64,000 nucleotides of DNA, from contig NC_088300.1 of the NCBI RefSeq assembly GCF_032854445.1, forward strand, positions 53,540,984 to 53,604,983, read 5' to 3'. The notes under the pieces are model-generated. The model had not been told where the DNA came from, ran no database searches, and was given only the letters and a program-made list of their open reading frames with translations. Positions within the stretch are counted from its first letter, which is position 1, and each line of letters begins with the position of its first letter. Made by a program: the position numbers and the translations under genes. Positions 54,215 to 64,000 of the stretch are shown here, one piece after another. The stretch is from Liolophura sinensis (Eukaryota > Mollusca > Polyplacophora > Chitonida > Chitonidae).

Positions 54215-56114
54215 ATGAGATCAAATCAAGCAGAACTCTTAATGCGGTAATCACATATACACAGCCGTCTTCTGTTTCTGTCTATGATAGATTAACCTCA
54301 GTGCGTGTACAATTTACATTCTCTTTTTCCAAAATCCTGCTATATGCATGCACTCTGTTCTGGTATGTATGGAAACAGTAGGCCTACAGTATCCACTTTC
54401 GATCTGTAGTTGCTTTCAGTTGTAGATATCAGGGCTGTCCACTGTCACCTTTCTGGCTTTCCCTTCACGGGAAATGAGATTTCGTAGAATGTCAACTACA
54501 CGCTATATATTACTAAATATAGGTTTTAAATTGCTTCTGTCAAACCACATTCTGACTCTTACATCCGTGACATATCTATATACATGTATATGCTGCAACA
54601 TTTGTTTCGGTATTTAGGTAAGCTTTCCCATCTCAACGTTTCGGAGTGAATAACATACAGCGATTAACGGAATTTACAAGCAGTAATTAAAGGAATGTCA
54701 AGAAGGTTTGTAAACGACATTAATTTATTTTTAAAAGGACTGGTTAAAATAGTGTGATCAAACGAATTACCATAATAACATAAAGGCATATGAAATGTAC
54801 GTTAAGCAATACCTTTCACATTGAAGATTGAAGAACGTGATTTAAAGATGACTTTTTCATATTAATATGGTATGCTTTCACATAGATTGAAGATAGTTCT
54901 AAGAGACGCGGGTGGAAAAGTAAAGTAGTTGCTGAAACATCGATGAACTGTAAAAGAGAGAGCAAAAACGTGTAGGTTGTAGACATGCATGGGATGGGAA
55001 TGAAAAGTTATTGGGCGATGTTGCGAAGAATGATAAAATCGTTCTGTTGGCTCAGCGTCGTTCCGCAACGTCGCCTGCCCATATAGGCCTATACACGTAT
55101 TATTCACATTGCCCAGTCAACGATGCAACCATTGCTCTCGGATGATGACATTGCCACACTGATGTCCCCTCCCTCCACCTGCATGCACTGCATAGGCGAC
55201 TTGTCACTTGTCACCTTTTTCTATTCAACATAAATGAAATATATTTCACCCTCGCATTATGATTTTCAAAGTATTTAAAGTCCAATGCCCATAAAATAAA
55301 ATTCAATATATATAATTCAGTGTTAAGCTTTTTTTCTTTTATTATTCTTTTATTTATTATACATCTTTCAAAAACAAAGCCTCAAGCTTTCAGAACATGA
55401 AATTATGTTCTTTGAAGACGTAGACATGTTGAACACATGTATCAGTGTTTGTCTATACCCGATAGTCGAAACCTATACAGTCAATGTATTTTTACTTTTG
55501 GGGAAAAATGATCTCTGTAAATCAGAGATTCAGCTGGGGCATGTGTATGTCATGATGACCAAGACAGCCAATTGTACCTGAATAGATAACTTAATTGACA
55601 CTATCGAATGATGATTGTTAAACGTTGCAGTGTAATATATTCAAGAATTTTGTCTTTATTCACAATACACATAAGATGAAAGTAACACTTTACAAACCTA
55701 GAAAGTAGATTACTTCGACCATAAAACATGTACAAAAATATACTTGAGCCTTGGCTATAATTTCAAACACATCCGATAATGCATGTCGGATTTTTTATGT
55801 TCATTATGTTTTCTTCAAACTAATATACCATAAACATAACATACTCGGTACACCTTAAAATAAAGTGCGTCCCAGCCACCTTTACTCTGTTTACCTCCCT
55901 TTGATTCAAATGATAAAATGTAAGGTACATGTCCACCTCACACTTCCATGCAGGCAACCATCTTCACAATGTATAAACGTATTTAAGTACATTTTATATA
56001 GATACGTGGATATACTCAGTGGATATAAAGATGGGCTATAAATGTCTACAGATTTTGTAAAGATACCAGCCTTAAAAAATTCCAACCCAAACCTTCCAGA
56101 CGCATGCACAGCCG

Positions 56115-56202
56115 CGTAAAATTGGAACTCGCGACCTCATTTGTGATTCATTCGTATGCAGCGAGAGTGACTCCTCAGACGACTGGGCCATCTGTTAGTG
56201 TC
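56115..56202 (-). mobile_element. tRNA-like SINE head fragment (tentative)
   Basis: On minus: 'agatggcccagtcgtctgag' and 'gaggtcgcgagttccaattt' are A-box-like and B-box-like at tRNA spacing. No acceptor-stem pairing, so not a tRNA gene. Confidence 0.45.
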
Positions 56203-56828
56203 ATTATGGGAGGCGAGTGAATTATTGACAGTGCATGGCGTGTTATTACGGTGTTTAAATCATAGGACAGGAAATAAACATCACTGCAGATCCGTATACC
56301 AGTACACTCTGCGCGTTCGTATTGTCGTGTATTATTTAATGAATTTCACACAATTCGGCTAGTAATGCAACACGGATTGTCACACATTTCACAGTCCCCG
56401 GAGACTTGCAGGCTGACATATACATGTATATCTGGCCATATAGACATTGACCACATCGTGCAACATCATGTATCATGCGCCGAACATATTCCGACAATGT
56501 TCATTTTGAAACTGACAGCGTCTGCAGAAATTATAGTAACAATACATATTAACATTCAAATCTTGCAGTATGTAATTTATTTTTTGGGAGTAAAAAGCGA
56601 TTTTATATAACCATCGGTCAAAGTCACTAAACTGAAATATAACCCAGGCTGGGGACATTTGTCAAGGTTTATTTTCTCATGGATGTACTAGTATATTTGT
56701 TTATTCATTTTCGTGAGGTTGTTTTGTTTCACCAGAGAGGGACAAACGACAGAATGGGACAAGCGACCTGAGTAACTAAGGTGTTCTGTTCATTAAAACA
56801 GGATCTATTCGATCACAGAGCAAGCTAT

Positions 56829-57000
56829 ATATATTTATTTGATTAGTATTTTACGCCATCCTCAAGAATATTGCACTTATACGACGGTGGCAATATTATG
56901 GCAGAACAAAAGGGGAGTTCCCAGGGGAAACTGACGAACATCGGCAGGTTAAAAAGCCAGACACGTCAGTCACTGGAATGTAACTATGCCTTAGAGCATT
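56829..57000 (-). mobile_element. SINE 3' part, same family
   Basis: On plus: 'ttgattagtattttacgcca', 'ctcaagaatattgcacttat', 'cccaggggaaactgacgaac'. The tRNA-like head is not recognisable. Confidence 0.75.
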
Positions 57001-57480
57001 CAAGAATAGTCCACTTACGTAATACGGCGACGTTCAAGTTTATGTTTGGATGAAAATAAATTGGCCAGAGAATAATTCGTCATGCATGCATGTATCTAAT
57101 ATATCCCGCGGAAAGAACGTGATTCGAACAAGCGGCCATTGGTCAATTAGAGCCTGTCAGGCGTGCCTATGTAGTACAATGCCACGCATGCAGAACCCAG
57201 TTTATACAAATATTGGTCTTTTCTTTTTTTCTTCTATATATGCATATTCTCTGACGTGTCGAAGGTCTGCATGAAAATTATGTGTGGCATCTGCTAAAGA
57301 ATTAATTATAACTAGGGTAATATAAATAGCCTGATTTATATACTCATAACGAATCGATGGATAAATATATAATATATCCATATATTCGTGCCCATGGTGT
57401 ATACAATAAAAGAAAGCGAGACTCCTTATTAATATAAACTACACTGTGCAACACATAGTAGACTAATCAGTTAGGCCTAC

Positions 57481-57545
57481 ATTGTGTGTGTGTGAGTGTG
57501 TGTGTGTGTGTGTTTGTGTTTGTGTGTATGGATATATATGTAAAT
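57481..57545. repeat. (GT)n microsatellite
   Basis: An imperfect run of about 20 GT dinucleotides interrupted by 'ga', 'tt' and 'ta', upstream of the PACS first coding exon. Confidence 0.9.
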
Positions 57546-58295
57546 GTGTATATTGATGCATGAAAGCGACCTTATTGCAGAAATAATTGTCTGGTCTATC
57601 CCGTTGTGGCTGTATATAAAAAAAAAACATATAAACCGGTATATGTAGGCCCTACATGCATTAGAGTTAGTTTTATATACACACAGTCTAAATTTGTATA
57701 GACTTCTTCCTGTTCAACGAATTCAAACTTTCAAACAAATATATAGCATATATTAATACGCTGAACTACAGTTATTCAAATTCACAAAAAAGTCATTCAT
57801 TAAGAAAATTTTCGTTCTTATACATATATATATTATGTTACCAATTCTTTCTTAAATTTTTCCTTCTGTATATAATGGTTTTAATAAATAAAATGTTTTG
57901 AAGATGTTTTACTATATATTCTTTTTTCGGTTCATCTTAAGCCTATTGTGTGCAATTTGTCACCTTAATATTTATCCTTTACATATAGATCTCTAAAAAG
58001 AGTATGTGCGTAATTAAAGTCGAAAAAGGAAACCGATTATACATGTAAAGAAAAGGGAAATACGAAAGGACAAGTGTGCACAGCTGATCAGTTAAGCAAA
58101 TGCTCAGACAAAAACGAACAACGAAAGAACAAACTGAACACTAAATGTTAATGGATTAACCTTATTTCAAGTATTGAAATTTATTTTGGCCTATGAGGTT
58201 TATTAGCCTACCATAATGAAATGTGAAATACCGCCGCTGCTTCTGTTTACAGGTTAAAGGGTATGACGCATGCGTGGAAGAGACTCTCCGCAAAT

Positions 58296-58402
58296 ATGGC
58301 GGACAAAAACATCGGCAAAAGTGGGTCGGGTATGAAACCCGTACCCATGAAATTAATTGCGAGTTGGGAAATGGAAAAAACGTCTCCAAATTGTATACCA
58401 AG
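58296..58402 (+). CDS. PACS: PACS1/PACS2 homologue, first coding exon (gene continues past the right edge)
   Basis: Phosphofurin acidic cluster sorting protein: a cytosolic adaptor for trafficking between the trans-Golgi network, endosomes and ER-mitochondria contacts. The exon begins MADKNIGKSGSGMKPVPMKL and continues IASWEMEKTSPNCIPR. The segment PVPM.L.A.WE....SP.C.PR is the signature start of the furin-binding region in human PACS proteins. The split Arg codon ends AG|GTAAGA. I chose ATG 58296 (context AATATGG); an in-frame ATG at 58263 would add eleven residues, and an in-frame TGA lies at 58224. A pyrimidine-rich tract ending TTTACAG at 58251 could be an acceptor for an upstream 5' UTR exon. 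No second exon was found up to 64000, so intron 1 exceeds 5.6 kb. Confidence 0.85.
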
Positions 58403-61373
58403 GTAAGACACTTTCAAAAATTCGATTTTTGGTAAAGATCCTGCTAGCAAATAGGCTGCAGTAATTGTGTCTATGGGGGACATTCTGCAAACCTTTAACG
58501 AAAGGCGCCAGACTGTATGTGCTTGTTGACAGTTCTCTCGCAGGTGATTAACCCTCTCTGTGCGTTTGTTTGAGGAGTAATTTGTCAAATCATAGACATT
58601 AGGTATCATTTACCTACTGAACGGGGGATATGAGGGAGGAGGAACGGATTTGCACAGGTCAGGTGATCGTACAGATGGATGTAGAGCCACTAGAGGCCTA
58701 CCTATCGTAGTCTACCACTGTGCAATCGTTAAGACTGTGCTGAGATTTATGCTATAAACGTACAGACGTTCGAGGGTTTACAGTGTTACTTTTCATAAAT
58801 TACGACTCCCAAGCTATAATTCAAGAAGGGTGAAAATGAGGGTTAGAACGAAATATTATTACATGAAGAGAATATAAGTTTGGCAAGAATTTCATTAGAT
58901 ACACCATTAAAAACTTAGAAAATAGAGTAGAGACTGTGCATGTAGCTGATTCATCATGTATGCATTCTACATTACAAGTAGATGACAATGAAAATGTTAC
59001 GCTCCTCAAGCTTAGGTATTTCTCTAAGAACAACCCAAACAGGCACAGTGTTACTCTTACATTTAAATTTTATGTGTATTTTGACTTTTGCGGATAAGAG
59101 TTTCCACCACTTCTAGTGAGCATTGATTGAAATATGGTTATTTTAATGTTGAGGTAACATATGTACATGTGCTGTTACAGAGTAAATTAACACTGTATAT
59201 CATCGTCATGTGATCTGAATAGAATTGATGGGAGTGTTATCAGTCATAATAATAGTCAATAATGAAATGCAGGTACATGCAGTTCCTAAGTACTGAGCAT
59301 GGGATGCCTGAAAAGTGTTGATGTGAGGACAGCAAAGTTGCATAACTTTGCAATGTAAGGTCACCTGGTGGATCTACTTTTCTATGAGCTATTATCCTGC
59401 AACAATAAAAGGCAGGGGTCGTCTTTCGGATGTACTTGACATGATTCAATACAGCAACATGCCAAATCTGTAATCACCCGCCTATTTTCATATGACTTGC
59501 TATTTGTAACACACTGTCACAGTGGTATCGTGTTTATATTCCCTAAATTTGAAGATGTTTACGGTACACCACAAAGTTCTTGATCATCACAATAGTGGGC
59601 AACAGTTTATAAACAAGTTTGAAATTGTAGCAGAAGGCAGTAAAACATTTACCACAGACATGTCTACTCACAGCAGGTAATCCCCCTCAGTGAGTTAATC
59701 CCCCTTATCAGAGGGAGCTAAGAAAATATAACAGCCCTAGTTCACAAGAAGTTATACTTTTTGTCAAGTAGAAGGTAATTAAAATTCAAAGTTGTTTTCA
59801 CCTTTGAGAGGAAAGCTAAGAAAATGGAGAATAAAAATATGAAATGAAACAAATGGCCAAATTTAACCCCAAGGGGTTCTAGTTTCTGTAATGTGAAACT
59901 AAAGCTGATACAAAAATGTAGGCCATTAGATATCTAGACAAATTTCTTGCTTCTATGAAACACACAGATCTATATTGCTTTGTAAGGTGCAGTATTTTCT
60001 TGTTTAATGGAAAACATATGATTTTACACACAGTTCATGATGGAGAAAATTATTATTGTCAGATTCTTAGACGTATTTTTGACAGTGTATGAAGAATAAC
60101 TTTGCAGACATGTGAATGTATCTCTAGCAGAGCTGTGACCACGACGGTATCTGATGCTGACTACGGAAATGATGCTAAAATGGCTTCCTGTGGTTGTCTG
60201 TAGTTTTAACTTGAGATTCCTGATGATTGCTCTGACCATTTGTGTTATAATTGTTGACTGCATACAGTATATTATACATGTAGTCAATGAAATCTTTTGA
60301 TGGTCTATCTGTAAAGACAAATGTATAAAGCATTAGAAAAGTACATGTACCAGGGGCACATTTAATGAAGCAGTCTATGGCAAGGAGCTTGCCATGTTAC
60401 CATGGTAAGGAGCTTGAGGTAGCGTTGCAACAGCTTCGTAAGACTGACCTTTCAGAGGTGTATAGCACTCAAATCATGTAAATTTATAAATTTGTTGTTC
60501 TTTGTTTTTATTATCCATAGGTGTGTACAACTACGTCATGTATATCACAGTATATGTGGAGAGTCAGGGGATATGTCAATTTTTTCTTTTGTTATAATAT
60601 CTGTCTCTGTCTGTTTAACTGTTACTGACCTTTAACTCTTTACACCATAGCAGAGTTTACCATTGCATCATCATGATGCCAAGCTGTAGTTCATGAAACA
60701 GCCTTCTGGTCAACCCACATACTACACATGACATAAACTTTGCTGGTTATTAAACACTTTTAGTTATATAATATATTATGAATACATGGGAGCCAGTCAA
60801 ATAGCAGCAAATTGATCAGTATGGGTTTGGGTTGAGCAGATCAGCTACATGTATGGATATATATATGCTGTAAGCATCGTATGATGTCACTGTGCTGTAA
60901 GATATAAAGGAGAGTTAGTTTCTGTGTTACCAAAGCATACATATTAAGCACGGTCATATTACACCTTTTCCAGGCTTTTCGGATGGAACAGAACTGGACT
61001 GATTTTGTGCACTTTACGGAATTATGCATGACATATTAAGGTTGTAAGGCAATATACATGTAAGTGGAATGAGAACATGAAGGAAAATTGGTATGGCATA
61101 CATTACAAGGTACTTGTATACTGTTACCTTGGTTACATGTACATTATTAATTAAAGTGTAGTATCTTTTACCTACATGTACATGTACAATATGTTAAATT
61201 GTTTAGCATTAGTCTAGTAAAAGTGTTGTGGCTTCTTGTTGATGACCTCTTGATTTACAAAGTACTGAGATTCTTGTACCAATTAATGAAAGTAGAACAA
61301 AACAAGAACTAAGCTAAAACTACATCTATACATTATACAGTGTATATGTACTTGTGAAGAATGATGCAATGAT

Positions 61374-61445
61374 AAATTATACTTCTTTGATAATAATAAA
61401 TTATACTTCTTTGATAATAATAAATTATACTTCTTTGATAATGAT
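61374..61445. repeat. 24-bp tandem triplicate in PACS intron 1
   Basis: Three copies of 'aaattatacttctttgataa' plus 'taat', starting at 61374, 61398 and 61422. Confidence 0.9.
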
Positions 61446-62219
61446 AAATTTTTCTTTTTTGTACGCTTTGTGTGCATATCACGATGTACATGTATACGTG
61501 TTAAAATATGTACATGTAGCATATAGAGTATAAGCACAAGTACATCCTACCCAACATTTAGCTTTTTTCAATTGACAAGTTTTGCTTGATTCGGGTTGAT
61601 TCATCCAAGTTATAGGACCACTTAAGAGTTTTTGTGAAGTTTGAGCAATTTCTGGTGAAATTAAGTCTTGGCTGCAAGAGTATTATTTTAAGGTGTTCAG
61701 TTACAATGTGCTTCTGAAAATGCATCTTTACAGGCCAGGCTATAGGTGAAGTACATAATTCTGGGATTGTACAAATACAATGGCGTGTGTCCACAGACTA
61801 TGCAAGATAATGTAAAGCATGTGTTAATGAACAAATGGAGTGGAATCCAACGAGGATTTATTGTTGGGTTGGAATGACAGGGTAGTAGAATGATGCAGGT
61901 AATTGCAATTGTCAACAAAGGGGTTGTGGAGACTATGGGAGGCTCATGGAAAAGCTCATGTGACGTTGACATTGTACTTTATATATGTTTTATGAGAAAA
62001 CGTACACAGCTAATTATTACGGAATAAAGGAAAGAGCAGATGAGTTCAGAGCGTTGGACCGTCGTAATACAGACGAGAAGAAGTTTTACGAGATTCCCAT
62101 TGAATCAATTTCATTAACTGTGACAACTGTAATCACTTGTCTGACCCTGGAAACACAGCTTTGCTGATATAATCTGGAGTCTGTTATTATAAATAATTTA
62201 ATTGAACTAAAGAACTGAC

Positions 62220-62298
62220 AGCAATCTGTGGATGGTCATGAGTTTACCTTGACACCATAACGCTGTCTGCCATCTCACCAATCAAATAAATAAATGAG
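62220..62298 (+). mobile_element. SINE 3' fragment in PACS intron 1
   Basis: 'ctgtggatggtcatgagttt' and 'caccaatcaaataaataaat' bracket a shortened body. Confidence 0.75.
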
Positions 62299-64000
62299 TT
62301 TTTTCAACATTTGTAACTACTTTGAGAACCAAATCTCAACCAGTTCATTTTTGCAAATGATTTTGGAGATTAACTTAGTGTAATATTATTATATGTGACA
62401 CTAACAAGCATGATGTGCATACATGTATACATATAAACTAGAAGGTAAACATGAGAAACTCCACTGTGTTGACTAATATGAACCTTAATACTAGTTTCAC
62501 CGCATACAAACATGTATACAGGGGCTGTACATGTATGTAGATTGTTTCGTGATCAGGGACAGTGTTGTGCTACCAGGCACACTGTGACATTATTTATCCA
62601 GTCAGTCACAAGTCAATGATAATGAGTTTCACAACTTTTATTAATTCAGTGAGTTCAGCCTTGTTCATTATAAGATTGTAAAATGGCAAAAGATGCCTTG
62701 CTAATGTTCTTCTGAGGGTGTTGCCTGAAGACAAAGATATCCTCTATATCTATTATGCCTAATTACCTGTACGAGTATGTATGCGGTGAACAATCAATAC
62801 ATGTACACCCTAGCTTCCAAATAGCGCCTCTTCACTTAACACAGCACTTCCAGTAGTAATAGTCCCTTGATGACCTTTATCAGTTCATGCTCATGGCCAA
62901 TACACCATCAATCTGTGGCTTACCAGCAGATTATTATCCCCACAGATGTGTAGGCTACATGTCATGTGTTTTCAACACGTACATGCACTTGTCTTACATG
63001 TAGAAAGGATGACTTCCATTGAGTGAGGGAGTGATTTACTCTGGGTCAGTAAACCAAAAAATCAGATTTTTCAAAATATCCTTTTTGCCACTGGCACCTG
63101 TACATGTACGTAGACAAAAAAAATGGCTATGTCCAAAATGGTGGTTTGGCTACATGTACGCTTTGGATTTAACTCTGGAAAACAAGTATTCTTAAATGCT
63201 GTTCTACTTTACTTTTATGTGTACATGTTCACCTCCTTAGAAAAGCAATGTGACCTGGACAAGTACTTTGTATTGATGTACATGTATGTCTGCATGTACT
63301 TTTATAGAAAGTCAAAGGTGTTCATATGGGGCCTGAAATTGGACAGGAAATTGTTTGGATGATATTGGCTGTTTTGTTATATTTGTACATGTAGTTTTTA
63401 GTGGAAAATTATCATCAGATAATTTGATTTGCTACTCCAAGTAAATCTTAGCATGTAAACCTAGATTCATTTTAGATTGATTTTGTCCCCTCTACTATAT
63501 CTACATGTGCCTTACTCATTTGCATCAAATGAAACTTGGACAGTGTCATGTTGTGTGGAGCATCCACATGTTTTTTCACAGCTATTGTGGGAGTATTCAT
63601 AGTTTCATCTGTCATGTTTACCACAGTTGAAATACAATATAATATCATGTTATCTTCAGTGTAACAGGAAACACATTCATAATTCTGAGGTTTATCAGAA
63701 GCATACAGTTTGGGATTGGATAATAAAAACGCCAAAATGACAGAACCATGGAACTCAGATTTCATGCTGGGTTGTAGGTAGATCTTCATTATAGCACTAA
63801 GCTGTGTGGTCGTAGTTGATTATTTATTGATGTTATGGGATATTGACATGTGGTTCTGTGCAGTGGGAGAAAGCACTGTTCAGATTGAATCCAGTTGTGT
63901 GTGGGTTGGTACACGTAGATACAGTTAATATGTGATTCACTCACTGTCCGTCCATGGAATACAATTTGCAAAGGAAATTGCTTGCAACGTGAAATAATCA

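Larger units (their letters stand above)
51851..58251. other. Intergenic DNA upstream of PACS
   Basis: Contains SINE copies, a diverged direct repeat and a GT microsatellite. No coding exon recognised. The stretch just before 58251 is the likely PACS promoter or 5' intron. Confidence 0.6.
58403..64000. other. PACS intron 1 (continues off the right edge)
   Basis: I looked for the expected second exon (family LCSLTLKKL...) and did not find it. The stretch has many 'acatgtac' words, one SINE tail and a 24-bp triplicate. ORFs up to 105 codons match nothing known to me. Confidence 0.65.

Noticed and set aside
58162-58435. ORF MKYRRCFCLQVKGYDACVEE... over the PACS exon
   Set aside because: Different frame from the PACS-matching translation; no family match, and it ignores the GTAAGA donor.
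62143-62166. 'gtctgaccctggaaacacag' as PACS exon 2
   Set aside because: Recalls the family's SLTL only by chance; the frame and flanks lack the rest of the motif and a good acceptor.
1-64000. CRISPR array, prokaryotic operon or phage features
   Set aside because: The tandem arrays are direct minisatellites without spacer-repeat structure, and the window is clearly a spliced eukaryotic genome.

Overview
This is a eukaryotic, intron-rich, AT-rich animal window, most likely from a mollusc or another lophotrochozoan. The evidence is long introns with GT-AG sites, animal-type protein families, abundant 'acatgtac' tracts, many minisatellites, and a tRNA-derived SINE family whose 3' end reads 'acgccgtaaaacaccaatcaaataaataaa'. 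The species cannot be named from the sequence alone.

Three protein-coding genes can be supported. (1) Positions 308-25672, minus strand: twenty exons of PARP1, from the start codon to inside the helical regulatory domain. They encode about 741 residues: zinc finger 1, zinc finger 2, a basic NLS-like segment, the zinc-3/PADR1 domain, BRCT, a linker, WGR and the start of the helical domain. The catalytic ART domain lies beyond the left edge. (2) Positions 27302-36517, plus strand: a complete nine-exon YIF1 (YIF1A/YIF1B) gene of 309 residues, a Golgi/ER-Golgi multispanning membrane protein. It is head-to-head with PARP1 across 1.6 kb. (3) Positions 58296-58402, plus strand: the first coding exon of a PACS1/PACS2 homologue, whose remaining exons lie beyond the right edge. 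From 36.5 to 58.2 kb I can support no coding gene. That stretch holds two large minisatellites (48 bp and about 58 bp units), duplications, SINEs and one promoter-like segment.

The most striking pattern is that three intronic tandem arrays, two in PARP1 and one in YIF1, have a unit that starts inside the 3' end of the upstream exon and runs across its 5' splice site. The adjoining intron is therefore filled with copies of that exon's own donor junction (87 bp units in YIF1; 74 bp and about 80 bp units in PARP1). Splicing at any intronic copy would read into an early in-frame stop. Arrays like this would test how the spliceosome chooses the correct donor, and they may share one birth mechanism.

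Other points are: an apparent 1-bp frameshift in the PARP1 zinc-finger-1 exon; absence of a DEVD caspase motif in the NLS segment; a 1.2 kb Tigger/pogo-like non-autonomous transposon with TA target duplication in YIF1 intron 1; an inverted duplication beside it; SINEs with clean 12-14 bp target-site duplications; an internal duplication of PARP1 intron 14; and YIF1-PACS linkage that resembles YIF1A-PACS1 linkage in human.
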